DNA from: Acidobacteriota bacterium
GTDB taxonomy: Bacteria; Acidobacteriota; Terriglobia; Terriglobales; Acidobacteriaceae
Direction of reading: 5' to 3'
Length of the DNA: 64,000 nucleotides
NCBI GenBank assembly: GCA_021778315.1
Contig: JAJYCQ010000001.1
Coordinates: forward strand, 1-64,000
A program made the position numbers and the translations under genes. The notes below the pieces were generated by a model, which was not told the origin of the DNA, did not search any database, and saw only the letters and a program-made list of their open reading frames with translations. Numbering within the stretch: the stretch's first letter is position 1; every line of letters starts with the position of its first letter. Below are positions 1 through 8,665 of the stretch, piece after piece.

Positions 1-570
1 GTGCGGCTGGTGGAGTTGGTGAGTGAGTATACGGATATGCTGCAGATCGGATCGCGGAGCATGCAGAATTATCCGCTGCTGGTGGAGGTGGGGAGGAGTG
101 GAAGGCCGGTGCTGTTGAAGCGCGGGATGGCTGCGAGTCTTTGCGAGTGGCTGGGCGCGGCGGAATATATTGCGAACGAAGGGAACTTGAATATCGTGCT
201 GTGCGAGCGCGGAATCAAGACGCATGCGGCGAGTGAGTACTCGCGCTACTCGCTGGATTTGAATGTGATTCCGGCGGCGCATGCGGAGACGTTTCTTCCG
301 TTGATTGCGGACCCGAGTCATGCGACGGGGATGGGGTCGAGGGTGGAGGCGGCGAGCCGTGCGGCGATTGAGTTTGGCAGTGATGGATTGATGATCGAGG
401 TGTCGAGTTGGGGTGATGGGGGCGGAGCGTTGCGGCCGCAGTGCGATGCGGATCAGGCGATATCGTCGAGCACGCTGGCGAGAATTGTTCGCTTCATTCA
501 GCGCCGTGAGGTCGAGGTGCAGTTCGCAGAAGATGTGGTGACGAACGATGGCCGGACGTGGAGTCGGTAG
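1..570 (+). CDS. 3-deoxy-7-phosphoheptulonate synthase (DAHP synthase), C-terminal part, 5' cut by window edge
   Basis: Catalyses condensation of phosphoenolpyruvate and erythrose 4-phosphate, the first step of the shikimate pathway, in the cytoplasm. The visible 189 residues hold the family landmarks of the short type I-beta DAHP synthase barrel: DMLQIGSRSMQNYPLL, PVLLKRGMAAS, the CERGI strand, the YSRYSLDL segment and the catalytic-loop DPSHATG near residue 100. Alignment memory places residue 1 well inside the barrel, so the GTG at position 1 is not a true start and the gene begins before the window. The stop lies 12 bases before the next gene, so it may be co-transcribed with the binding-protein genes downstream, which is an unexplained pairing. 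The N-terminal regulatory part cannot be judged. Confidence 0.9.
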   Translation: MRLVELVSEYTDMLQIGSRSMQNYPLLVEVGRSGRPVLLKRGMAASLCEWLGAAEYIANEGNLNIVLCERGIKTHAASEYSRYSLDLNVIPAAHAETFLPLIADPSHATGMGSRVEAASRAAIEFGSDGLMIEVSSWGDGGGALRPQCDADQAISSSTLARIVRFIQRREVEVQFAEDVVTNDGRTWSR

Positions 571-582
571 GGAAGGAGACAA

Positions 583-1935
583 GTGCTGGAGATGAGAATT
601 CGAAGCAGTATCGCGGTGGGGTTGTTGTGCGTTGCAGGCGCGGTGGTGGCGCGCTCGCAGACGACGGTGACGGAGAAGGCGGCCGAGGGAGCGACGATGC
701 CGTATGCGAATATGCCTCCTGTGGCGGAGCCTTATGGTGGATTTCGGAAGCCATACCAGCAGTGGTTGGTGGAGCCGAACACGTTGGAGTATGACGGCGC
801 TGCGCGTAGTGAGGTAGATGGCGATGTGGCAGCGCTGAAGACGATCAAGCTGGGATTTCTTGGGCCTCTGGATGCGGCGAATGAAGATTCTCCGTATGGG
901 ATTGCGATGCTGCACGGGGCGCAGATGGCGGTGGAGGAGGCGAATGCGAAGGGGGGGTATCGGGGGAAGCCGTTTGAGTTGAAGGTGCATGATGATCTGC
1001 CGCTGTGGGGAGCGTCGTCGATGGCACTGGTGGCGATGCGGTTTGAGGATGAGGATTGGGCGATGCTGGGGTCGGTGGATTCGTCGTCGACTCATATTGA
1101 ATTGCGCGCGACGCTGAAGCTGGAGCTTCCGATTATGGATACGGCGACGAATGATCCTACGGTTACGGAGACCGGGATTCCTTGGCTGATGCATAACTTT
1201 CCGGATGACCGGCAGCAGGGATATGCGCTGGCGGACTATATATTTCTGCAGCGACATTTAAAGCGGATTGGGATTCTGCAGGTAAACAATCGCTATGGGC
1301 GAGCGGGCAAGGAGATCTTTGTGGACACCGCTCGTCGCATGGGACATCAGCCGGTGGTGGAGGTTTGGTATGCGGTGGGGAGTAAAGATTATTCGACGCA
1401 ACTGAAGACGATTGAAGCGAGTGGAATTGATGGGTTGGTGATCTGGGGGAACGCAGAGCAGGCTGGGTTGATTTTGAAACAGATGCGCGCGATCGGGATG
1501 CAGCAGCCGGTGTTTGGCAGCAGCCGAATTTGTACTCCGGACGTGATGACGATTGCAGGCGCTGCAGCGGAGGGATTGGTGACGATCAGTGCGATCGATC
1601 CGACGCGAACAGATGCGCGGTGGCAGGAATTTCGGCAGAGGTTTATCGCGCGATTCAACACGGAGCCGGATGCGTATGCGGCGTATGCGTATGACGGCGA
1701 GACGATCATGATGGCGGCGCTTAATAAAGCGGGGCTCAATCGCGGGAGGATCATGGATGCGCTGCGCGAGTATGGGATGAAGGACTATGTGGGAGTGAGT
1801 GGCAACGCGCACTTTGATTACACGCTGAATAATATTGCGCCGGTAACGTTTGCACAGATCCGCGATGGGAAGTTTGTGTATTGGTCGGAGCAGCGCACGG
1901 ATTGGAAGACGAAGAGTGTGGCGTATGCGCACTGA
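583..1935 (+). CDS. ABC-type branched-chain amino acid/amide-like periplasmic substrate-binding protein (type I PBP fold)
   Basis: Predicted secreted binding protein of the LivJ/receptor-ligand-binding family, 450 residues. A signal peptide covers about residues 1-26 (hydrophobic IAVGLLCVAGAVV, then ARSQ). The two-lobed fold follows: IKLGFLGPLD near residue 90, then GAQMAVEEAN, IGILQVNNRYGR and YAAYAYDGE. An extra linker of about 60 residues between signal peptide and domain is unusual. GTG 583 follows AAGGAG at 573-578 by 4 bases; ATG 592 is an alternative. It overlaps the next binding-protein gene by 11 bases. No permease or ATPase gene is adjacent, so the protein may serve the neighbouring dehydrogenase, or a transporter elsewhere. 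The ligand is unknown. Confidence 0.85.
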   Translation: MLEMRIRSSIAVGLLCVAGAVVARSQTTVTEKAAEGATMPYANMPPVAEPYGGFRKPYQQWLVEPNTLEYDGAARSEVDGDVAALKTIKLGFLGPLDAANEDSPYGIAMLHGAQMAVEEANAKGGYRGKPFELKVHDDLPLWGASSMALVAMRFEDEDWAMLGSVDSSSTHIELRATLKLELPIMDTATNDPTVTETGIPWLMHNFPDDRQQGYALADYIFLQRHLKRIGILQVNNRYGRAGKEIFVDTARRMGHQPVVEVWYAVGSKDYSTQLKTIEASGIDGLVIWGNAEQAGLILKQMRAIGMQQPVFGSSRICTPDVMTIAGAAAEGLVTISAIDPTRTDARWQEFRQRFIARFNTEPDAYAAYAYDGETIMMAALNKAGLNRGRIMDALREYGMKDYVGVSGNAHFDYTLNNIAPVTFAQIRDGKFVYWSEQRTDWKTKSVAYAH

Positions 1936-3091
1936 GGTGTATGCCGTGATCGCGCTGTTGGTGCTCGGTGTCGGAGTTCGTGCGCAGAGTGTTGCTCCGT
2001 ACGCTTCGATTGCGGCGGACGGTGAGAGCTATGCAGGGCCAGGGCGCGCGGCTGCGAATGATTTGACGGGGAAGGTGGTTCGCATCGGGATGCTGGCTCC
2101 CATGCATGGTGCTCGGAAGGCTGAGGGCGACGCGATGGTGGCTGCGGCACGTATCGCGTTGCAGGATGCGGGCGGGGATGCGCTGCCTGGTGGGCAGCGT
2201 GTGGAGTTGGCAGTGCGGGATGAGAGTGGGCCGTCTTGGGGCGCGGTGTCGGATGATGTGATTCACCTGGTGATGGAGGATGAGGTGGTCGCGATGATTA
2301 CGTCGACGAGTGGTGCGGATGCGCACTTGTGCGAGCAGGTGGGCAATCGGATTGGCGTGCCGGTGCTGACGCTGGCTGCGGATGCGACGACGACGGAGAT
2401 TGATATTCCGTGGATCTTTCGGATGGGTGCCAGCGATGGCGCGGAGGCACAGGTGATGGCGCGGAATATTTATCGCGAGCGTGGGCTGAAGAAGGTGCTG
2501 GTGGTGACAGAGCAGGAGCATGATGGACGGCGCGGCGTGGAGGCGATGGAGAAGGCGGCGACGGAGTTGGGGGTGGCTGCGCCGAAGAGCGTGCTGCTGG
2601 ATCCTCTGCATGCGGATGTGGCGGCGGTGGTGAAGAGGATTCGTGCGGAGGAGCCACAGGCGGTGGTGATGTGGACGAGCACGGCGACGGCTAAGGACTT
2701 GTTGGGAGCGATGCAGGGTGCGGGATTGAAGACGATGATTTATCTATCGCGGAATGCGGCGCAAAGGAGGTTGGTCATGGGCGATGCAAGTGCGGAGAGA
2801 GTCTGGACGGCGGCTGCGGACAGAGAGGACGTGGGTATGCTGAGAAGTTTTGCGCGGAGATATTGGTTGGCTACTGGGAAGGTTCCGAGTGATCCTGCGA
2901 TGGAGAGCTACGATGCGGTGACGCTCACGATACGCGCGCTGCGGGTTGCGGGCGTGAATCGCGCAAGGGTTCGGGACGAGTTAGCGACGGTGCAGAATTT
3001 TGCTGGAGTGTCGGGGCGGATCTCGTTTGATCGCGAAGGGAACGATCACGCTGAACTGCATCTGGTGAGGATGACGGAGGTGCAGCGATGA
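1925..3091 (+). CDS. second type I periplasmic substrate-binding protein, divergent paralogue of its upstream neighbour
   Basis: A 388-residue secreted protein. The chosen ATG at 1925 gives a clean signal peptide (MRTEVYAVIALLVLGVGVRAQS) and overlaps the previous gene by 11 bases, typical of translational coupling. The mature part shows the same receptor-ligand-binding layout (VRIGMLAPMHGA, AARIALQDAG, VLVVTEQEHDGR, MESYDAVTLTIRAL) but is clearly divergent from the first copy. It ends in an ATGA overlap with the GMC dehydrogenase gene at 3088-3091, so four genes are read as one unit. As with its neighbour, no ABC permease or ATPase is visible. A role in sensing or delivering the substrate or product of the dehydrogenase is possible but unproven. 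Confidence 0.82.
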   Translation: MRTEVYAVIALLVLGVGVRAQSVAPYASIAADGESYAGPGRAAANDLTGKVVRIGMLAPMHGARKAEGDAMVAAARIALQDAGGDALPGGQRVELAVRDESGPSWGAVSDDVIHLVMEDEVVAMITSTSGADAHLCEQVGNRIGVPVLTLAADATTTEIDIPWIFRMGASDGAEAQVMARNIYRERGLKKVLVVTEQEHDGRRGVEAMEKAATELGVAAPKSVLLDPLHADVAAVVKRIRAEEPQAVVMWTSTATAKDLLGAMQGAGLKTMIYLSRNAAQRRLVMGDASAERVWTAAADREDVGMLRSFARRYWLATGKVPSDPAMESYDAVTLTIRALRVAGVNRARVRDELATVQNFAGVSGRISFDREGNDHAELHLVRMTEVQR

Positions 3092-4797
3092 GGGGTGTTG
3101 AGGATGCGAGCGTGGACCAGTACGACGTGGTGATTGTGGGTTCGGGTGCGGGCGGAGGGATGGCGGCGTATCAACTGACGAAGGCGGGGTTGAAGTGTGT
3201 GCTGCTGGAGGCCGGGGATTGGTATGACACGGCGAGGGATTCGAAGTGGCTGGAGTGGGGGTATGACGCGGCGCATCGGGGAGCGCCGCGTGAGCCGATG
3301 GGTGGGGGCGGATTCGATGCGGTGGTGGGAGGGTGGACGGTGGAGGGCGAGCCTTACTCGTGCGCGGCGGGGACGGAGTTCAAGTGGTATCGGTCACGCA
3401 TGCTGGGTGGGCGTACGAATACGTGGGGAAGGATTGCGCTGCGCAATGGGCCGTATGATTTCAAGCCGCACAGTCGCGATGGAAAGGGGTTTGACTGGCC
3501 GATTGGGTATGAGGATCTGGCTCCTTACTATGACCGCACGGAGGAGTTAATTGGGGTGTTTGGTTCGGCGGAAGGGATGGAGAATCTTCCCGATGGAAAG
3601 TATCAACCTCCGCCTGCGCCGAGGTGCTATGAGCGGCTGGTGCAGAAGGCTTGTGGGACGTTGAAGATTCCCTGCATCCCATCGCGGCTGGCGATCTTGA
3701 CGCAGCCGAAGGGTGAGCGGCCTGCCTGCCACTATGTGGCGCAGTGCGGGAGAGGGTGTCGGATGGTATCGAATTTCTCGTCGCCCGCGGTGCTGTTGTA
3801 TCCGGCGCTGCAGACGGGGAATTTGGAGATTCGCTGCAACGCGATGGCACGTGAGGTGAAGACGGGGACGGATGGATTGGCTACGGGGGTGGCGTATGTC
3901 GATAAGAAATCCGGGGAGATGGTGGAGGTGCAAGGCAAGACGGTGGTGCTGGCGGCGAGTGCTTGCGAGACGGCGCGGCTGTTGCTGAATTCTCGCAGTA
4001 AGCGCAACCCGAAGGGGCTGGCGAACTCGAGTGGGATGGTGGGGAAATATCTGATGGATACGGTGATGTCGGATGTGACCGGGTGGGTTCCGGCGATGAT
4101 GGACCTTCCTGCGCACAACGAAGATGGCGTGGGAGGAATGCATCTGTATATGCCGTGGTGGAAGCACAAGGAGCAGGCTCGCGGCGAGCTTCCGTTTTCG
4201 CGCGGGTATCATATTGAGTTTGGCGGTGGGCGGCGCGGAATGCCAGGGCCAGGGTTGCTGAGTGGAGCGGAAGGCATGCTGGGCGGAGGGTATGGAGCGG
4301 CGTTGAAGGAAAAGAGCCGCAGACTGTATGGATCGTTTGTGAGCTTTCATGGGCGCGGCGAGATGATTCCGAACGAGCAGAGTTATTGCGAGATCGATGA
4401 GAAGGCCGTGGACCAGTGGGGGATTCCGGTGCTGAAGTTCCACTTCGCGTGGAGCGAGGAAGAGGTGCAGATGGCTCGGCATATGCAGACGACGTTTCAG
4501 GAGATTGTGAAGGCGGCGGGCGGAACGGTGATTGAGTCGTATGGAGCGGAGGAGCGATGGGGGATTGCGGCGGGCGGGCAGGGGATTCATGAGGTCGGAG
4601 GTGCGCGGATGGGGAGCGATGCGAAGACGTCGGTGCTGAATGAGCATTGCCAGGCGTGGGACTGCGGGAACTTGTTTGTGGCCGATGGAGCTCCGTTTGT
4701 GAGCCTTGCGGAGAAGAATCCAACGCTGACGATTCTGGCGCTGGCGTGGCGGACGTCGGAGTACATCGCGGCGCAGATGAAGACGGGGAGGGCGTAG
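3088..4797 (+). CDS. GMC family FAD-dependent oxidoreductase (gluconate 2-dehydrogenase/sugar dehydrogenase large-subunit type)
   Basis: 569-residue flavoprotein expected to oxidise a sugar, sugar acid or other polyol at an alcohol group. The N-terminal FAD-binding dinucleotide fold is obvious (YDVVIVGSGAGGGMAAYQL, then VLLEAGDW). RMLGGRTNTWGR is the usual GMC flavin-contact loop, and the C-terminal substrate domain ends with HEVGGARMGSD and NPTLTILALAWR. Length matches membrane-associated sugar dehydrogenase large subunits. It has no signal peptide of its own. The next gene encodes a Tat-targeted small subunit, so export of a folded complex by hitch-hiking is the family precedent. No cytochrome c subunit gene follows, so its electron acceptor is not apparent. 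The substrate cannot be read from sequence. Confidence 0.9.
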   Translation: MRGVEDASVDQYDVVIVGSGAGGGMAAYQLTKAGLKCVLLEAGDWYDTARDSKWLEWGYDAAHRGAPREPMGGGGFDAVVGGWTVEGEPYSCAAGTEFKWYRSRMLGGRTNTWGRIALRNGPYDFKPHSRDGKGFDWPIGYEDLAPYYDRTEELIGVFGSAEGMENLPDGKYQPPPAPRCYERLVQKACGTLKIPCIPSRLAILTQPKGERPACHYVAQCGRGCRMVSNFSSPAVLLYPALQTGNLEIRCNAMAREVKTGTDGLATGVAYVDKKSGEMVEVQGKTVVLAASACETARLLLNSRSKRNPKGLANSSGMVGKYLMDTVMSDVTGWVPAMMDLPAHNEDGVGGMHLYMPWWKHKEQARGELPFSRGYHIEFGGGRRGMPGPGLLSGAEGMLGGGYGAALKEKSRRLYGSFVSFHGRGEMIPNEQSYCEIDEKAVDQWGIPVLKFHFAWSEEEVQMARHMQTTFQEIVKAAGGTVIESYGAEERWGIAAGGQGIHEVGGARMGSDAKTSVLNEHCQAWDCGNLFVADGAPFVSLAEKNPTLTILALAWRTSEYIAAQMKTGRA

Positions 4798-4802
4798 TGG
4801 CG

Positions 4803-5417
4803 ATGACGGCGGAGTCGAGACAGGGGATGCGGTTTCAGCGGCGGTCGATGCTGAAGGCAATGATGGCGCTGCCGATTGCGGGATTGATGCCGCTGCCGGC
4901 GCTGGCGGCGGAGGTTGGGAGAATGCTGCCGGAGGGGCCAGCGGGTGGGGACGCGGAGACGTGGCGGTTGCGGGTGCTGACTCCGCATGAGTGGAAGACG
5001 GTGTGCTCGCTTAGCGATTGGATTCTGCCTACGGACGAGACGTCGGGTAGCGCGAGCGATGCGGGCGTGCCGGAGTTTATCGACGATTGGTTGGAGTTCC
5101 AAGGGGGCGAGTTGCTGGTGCAGATTCGCGGTGGACTGGCTTGGATGGATGCGGAGTGCAGGCGGAGTTGGCAGCAGGATTTTGTGGATGCCTCGGCGGA
5201 TCGGCAGAGGATGATGCTGGACCGGATCGCGTATCCGGAGAAGGCTGCGGCGAGCAATGCGGTGGGCGTTGCGTTCTTTAGCCGGATGCGCGACTTGGTG
5301 CTGAGCGGGTTTTATACGAGCGAGATGGGGATTCGCAGCCTCCCGTATGTAGGGAATGAGCCGCAGAGCGAATGGCATGGATGCCCCCCTGCGGTGCTGA
5401 CGAAGCTGGGCGTGTAA
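4803..5417 (+). CDS. gluconate 2-dehydrogenase subunit 3 family protein (small subunit of the GMC dehydrogenase)
   Basis: About 204 residues. The N-terminus carries a Tat-type signal: basic RFQRRSMLKAMMALP followed by a hydrophobic stretch and an ALA cleavage region. The mature part begins with LRVLTPHEWKTVCSLSDWILP, the recognisable head of the gluconate 2-dehydrogenase gamma-subunit family, and contains GVPEFIDDW. ATG 4803 is preferred because GGGGAGGG at 4785-4792 is 10 bases upstream; GTG 4797, overlapping the previous stop codon, is possible. Its partner is the upstream GMC flavoprotein. In characterised complexes this subunit guides Tat export and assembly and carries no redox centre. 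Function follows from the family and the gene pairing. Confidence 0.85.
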   Translation: MTAESRQGMRFQRRSMLKAMMALPIAGLMPLPALAAEVGRMLPEGPAGGDAETWRLRVLTPHEWKTVCSLSDWILPTDETSGSASDAGVPEFIDDWLEFQGGELLVQIRGGLAWMDAECRRSWQQDFVDASADRQRMMLDRIAYPEKAAASNAVGVAFFSRMRDLVLSGFYTSEMGIRSLPYVGNEPQSEWHGCPPAVLTKLGV

Positions 5418-5514
5418 CGGCTGCGGAGAAGAAAGGTTCGCGACTTACGTGCGTCGTCGATAAGATGTGCGTATGGATCATGGTCGGCGGGACGATGCGA
5501 TTTGGTGTGGACGG

Positions 5515-6924
5515 ATGCAGGGTGGTCGTCGTGCTGCTGGAGTGTGGGTGTTGGCTGCGGTGGTGATGGGGGCGAGTTGTGCTGCGCAGACGGAGACAAT
5601 TCCTGCTTCGCAGGCTGGAGTGACGGCTGCTGCTGAGAATGGTGTGACTCGCGATATTGATCCTGAGATTGCTGCACGAATTTATTCGGTGGAGGCGATC
5701 GACAATCATGCTCATTCGATTCTTCCTCCGCCGAAGGATAAAACGGATCGGGATTTTGATGCGCTGCCCGTAGACAACATGGAGGCGGCGACGGATGCGG
5801 TGGCGTGGCGAGCGGATAATCCGCAGCTTCCTGCGGCGTGGAAGGCGCTGTGGGGCTTTGATGTTCCGGTGGACTTCAAAGGGCCGCTGGATGCCGATGG
5901 AATGAAGCGCTTGCAGGCGGCTCGCGAGGTGGTGAAGGCCCGTGAGGGAGTCCATTACGACGAGTGGGTGCTAGACCAGGCGAAGATCGGCGTGATGCTG
6001 GCGAATCGGGTGACGATGGGCGCGGGGGTGCAGGAGCCTCGGTTTCGTTGGGTGCCTTATGCGGATGCTCTGCTGTTTCCGCTGGATAATGCCGCGTTGG
6101 CGGAGCAGACTCCGGACAAGAAGCTTTTCTTTCCCCTGGAGGATCGGCTGCGTGCGCGGTATCTTGACGCGGTTGGGATGAAGGCTGTTCCGGCTACGCT
6201 GCTGGAGTACCTGGCGAAGGTCGTGACTCCGACGCTGGAGCGGCAGCGCGCGGGTGGAGCGATTGCAGAGAAGTTTGAGATTGCGTATCTGCGATCGTTT
6301 GATTTTTCTGATCCGACGGAGCAGGATGCGGAGCTGGTGTATGCGAAGTGGGTGGGGAAGCGTACTCCGGATTCGGCGGAGTACAAGACGCTGCAGGATT
6401 TTTTGTTTCGGTATATTGCGGCGGAGTGCGGGCGACTGGGGATGGCGGTGCATCTGCATACGCTGTCGGGTGGCGGAGGGTACTTCGGAGTTGCGGGCGC
6501 GAATCCGTTGCTGCTTGAGCCGCTGTTCAATGACTCGCGATTGCGGCATACGAATTTTGTGTTGCTGCATGGAGGCTGGCCGTTTGTGCGCGAGGCGGGA
6601 GCTCTGCTGCAGAAGCCGAATGTGTATCTTGATCTATCGCAGCAGTCGCTGATGTTTCCTCCTCGGACGCTGGCGACGTGGCTGCGGGAGTGGCTGGAGA
6701 CGTATCCGGAGAAGGTGTTGTTTGGTACGGATGGCTATGCGTTGTCGGACTCCGCGGGGTGGGAGGAGACGATGTGGATTGGGAATCGCAATGGCCGCGA
6801 GGCGCTGGCGTTGGCGCTTACGGGGATGGTGAGGGACGGCGAAATTTCGCGAGCTCGAGCGAATGCGATCGCTGATGAAGTGATGCGAGGCACGGCGAGC
6901 TCGCTCTATGCGGCAAGACGATAA
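5515..6924 (+). CDS. secreted amidohydrolase-family (TIM-barrel metal-dependent) hydrolase
   Basis: Metal-dependent hydrolase of the amidohydrolase-2 type; the substrate is unknown. ATG 5515 gives a signal peptide (MQGGRRAAGVWVLAAVVMGASC, then AAQ), hence about 469 residues; GTG 5467 would add 16 residues. Visible metal-site motifs are AIDNHAHS after the leader, AVHLHTLSGG mid-protein, FVLLHGGWP, and VLFGTDGYAL, the last giving the conserved catalytic Asp. The pattern resembles the amidohydrolase half of FluG-like proteins. It lies 97 bases after the dehydrogenase operon in the same direction and could be transcribed with it. The ribosome-binding site is weak at every candidate start. Confidence 0.82.
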   Translation: MQGGRRAAGVWVLAAVVMGASCAAQTETIPASQAGVTAAAENGVTRDIDPEIAARIYSVEAIDNHAHSILPPPKDKTDRDFDALPVDNMEAATDAVAWRADNPQLPAAWKALWGFDVPVDFKGPLDADGMKRLQAAREVVKAREGVHYDEWVLDQAKIGVMLANRVTMGAGVQEPRFRWVPYADALLFPLDNAALAEQTPDKKLFFPLEDRLRARYLDAVGMKAVPATLLEYLAKVVTPTLERQRAGGAIAEKFEIAYLRSFDFSDPTEQDAELVYAKWVGKRTPDSAEYKTLQDFLFRYIAAECGRLGMAVHLHTLSGGGGYFGVAGANPLLLEPLFNDSRLRHTNFVLLHGGWPFVREAGALLQKPNVYLDLSQQSLMFPPRTLATWLREWLETYPEKVLFGTDGYALSDSAGWEETMWIGNRNGREALALALTGMVRDGEISRARANAIADEVMRGTASSLYAARR

Positions 6925-7265
6925 ACGATAAGCCGCGAGGCATTCTTCGATAAACAAGACGAGATGTGTGGGAGAGACCTCGAGCAATCTGCTTGAAGGA
7001 ACGGTCGTGGTGCGCGCTGTTGAGTGCATGTGGAGCGTAGTCGATTGCCGTAATTGTGGCTGAAATCGCGGGGTTTGCGCGAGGAACATACTGCTACCCG
7101 CGCCTTGTGACGGTGGTCACAGACCATCTTGACTGTGAAACGACAGAATGAATCTACAAATCATCTCGCCGTAGATCGCGAGACATGAGGAGCATGTATG
7201 GATAGCAGCCAACGCGTGATGCGGCTAGCAGTGACAGGTCTCCTCGATTCTGAGAAAGAGGAACT
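6925..7265. other. intergenic regulatory region upstream of the Cyc2-like electron-transfer operon
   Basis: 341 bases without a credible gene; small reading frames on the minus strand lack start signals and protein-like composition. It contains a perfect CRP-type palindrome at 7106-7121 (listed separately). A TTGACT hexamer at 7129-7134 could be a -35 element, with only weak -10 candidates (TACAAA at 7155-7160 sits 20 bases away). GAAAGAGGA at 7255-7263 is the ribosome-binding site for the gene at 7266. The leader between the palindrome and the start is about 145 bases. Confidence 0.5.
7106..7121. promoter_or_regulatory. perfect CRP/FNR-superfamily operator (TGTGA-N6-TCACA)
   Basis: The sixteen bases TGTGACGGTGGTCACA have inner bases GTGAC and GTCAC in exact inverted symmetry, identical to the CRP consensus half-sites. 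It sits about 145 bases before the first gene of the cytochrome operon, and TTGACT begins 8 bases after it. FNR-type regulators prefer TTGAT half-sites, so a cAMP-receptor-like or related CRP-family regulator is more likely. A chance occurrence of ten fixed bases at this position is unlikely but not excluded. Confidence 0.55.
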
Positions 7266-8603
7266 ATGAGAGGTCTGAAGTCACTGAGTACTGTCGTACT
7301 GTTTGCTGCCTGTTGTGGATTCGCACCGAAGGCGAAGGCTCTTCCGAGCTATGCACGCCAGACCGGATTGCCATGCAGCGGTTGTCATACAACACCACCT
7401 GAGTTGAATGCGGGCGGGAGGCAATTCAAGCTGATGGGCTATGTCGACCGGGCAAAGAAGGACGACATCATCTCGGAGGCGAGCAAGCGCAACGCCGGGC
7501 TCGATCTGCTGGGAGCGTTGCCGCTGAGTGCATTTCTTGAGGCTTCGCTGACGAGCACCAAGGCTCCGCAGCCAGGCACGCAGAATGGCAACTTTGAATT
7601 TCCGCAGGACATTGCCTTCTTCTTCGCGGGTGCGTGGTCAGAGCATCTGGGTAGCTTCGTACAGGTAACGTACGACGGACAATCGGATAGCATCGGCATC
7701 GACAACACGGACATCCGCTATGCGAACAAGGCAGAAGTAGGCGGCAAAGATCTGGTCTACGGGGTGATGTTGAACAACAATCCGACGGTTGAGGATCTCT
7801 GGAACAGCACACCGGCATGGGGCTATCCGTTCGTTGCGAATGACTCGGCACCTGGGCCTGCAGCGACGGCGGTGATCAACGGGCAGCTTGGGCTGGATGT
7901 GGCTGGAATCGGCGCGTACACGATGTACAACAAGCATCTGTATGCGGCTGGAACGCTGTATCGCTCGGACCACTATGGAACTCCGCAGCCTACGACCGGA
8001 GCGGGCGCGACGTATAACATTCGCGGCGTGGCTCCGTACTGGAGGGTTGCGTGGGCACAGACGGGCTCAAAGGACTATCTCGAAGTGGGAGCGTATGGCC
8101 TGCATATGAAGTCAACGCCTGGAGCGATCCAGGGGGCGGAAGATACGTACACCGACTTCGGTCCTGACTTCGAGTATGACCATACGTTCGGCAGAGACGT
8201 TCTGTCGGTACGCGGCACGTACATCCGGGAGAACTCTTCGCTGGATGCGAGCTATGCCGCGGGCACAGCGGCGCAGGTAGCGCACCATCTGAATACCGGG
8301 AATGTGAATGCCGAGTATCACTACGGCAATCATGCCTCCGCGGCGTTCGGCTGGTTTATGAACGAAGGAACAACCGACGCTCTGCTGTATCCGCAGGCAC
8401 CGATCTCGGGCAGCGCGAATGGCGATCCGAGGAGCGCTGGCTACATCGCGAACGTCTCCTACTGGCCGCTGCAGAACCTCGACCTTGCGGTTCAGTACAC
8501 GGGCTATACGCGGTTCAATGGCGGAACCACAAACTATGACCTGGCCGGACGTAACGCCACGGACAATAACACGGTCTATCTGGTCGCCCGCTTCCTCTTC
8601 TAA
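7266..8603 (+). CDS. Cyc2-like fused outer-membrane cytochrome c-porin
   Basis: 445 residues. A signal peptide (about 1-25, ending AKA) is followed by ALPSYARQTG, the single heme motif CSGCH (residues 37-41), PPELNAGG and RQFKLMGY. This order closely follows the Cyc2 fused cytochrome-porin N-terminus (a PxFARQTG, CxxCH, PEL, FKLxGY pattern). The remaining 380 residues show alternating aromatic and glycine-rich strands and end in VARFLF, a C-terminal aromatic residue typical of outer-membrane barrels. Cyc2 proteins of iron oxidisers carry electrons from Fe(II) into the periplasm. Here a cupredoxin and a bc-type complex with cytochromes follow, which fits. It is the first gene of the operon, after a CRP-type site. 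Related single-heme porins in organisms not known to oxidise iron mean the donor is uncertain. Confidence 0.78.
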   Translation: MRGLKSLSTVVLFAACCGFAPKAKALPSYARQTGLPCSGCHTTPPELNAGGRQFKLMGYVDRAKKDDIISEASKRNAGLDLLGALPLSAFLEASLTSTKAPQPGTQNGNFEFPQDIAFFFAGAWSEHLGSFVQVTYDGQSDSIGIDNTDIRYANKAEVGGKDLVYGVMLNNNPTVEDLWNSTPAWGYPFVANDSAPGPAATAVINGQLGLDVAGIGAYTMYNKHLYAAGTLYRSDHYGTPQPTTGAGATYNIRGVAPYWRVAWAQTGSKDYLEVGAYGLHMKSTPGAIQGAEDTYTDFGPDFEYDHTFGRDVLSVRGTYIRENSSLDASYAAGTAAQVAHHLNTGNVNAEYHYGNHASAAFGWFMNEGTTDALLYPQAPISGSANGDPRSAGYIANVSYWPLQNLDLAVQYTGYTRFNGGTTNYDLAGRNATDNNTVYLVARFLF

Positions 8604-8665
8604 GAGAGCGGACAGACCAGGAAACACAGGAACAGGAACTCTAATTCGTACTACCAGGAGAACAT

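Noticed and set aside
1..3. GTG at the first base as the start of the DAHP synthase gene
   Set aside because: The translation begins inside the conserved barrel; the true start lies before the window.
6906..7127. Small minus-strand frame between the amidohydrolase and the cytochrome operon
   Set aside because: Overlaps the amidohydrolase end, no ribosome-binding site, translation not protein-like.
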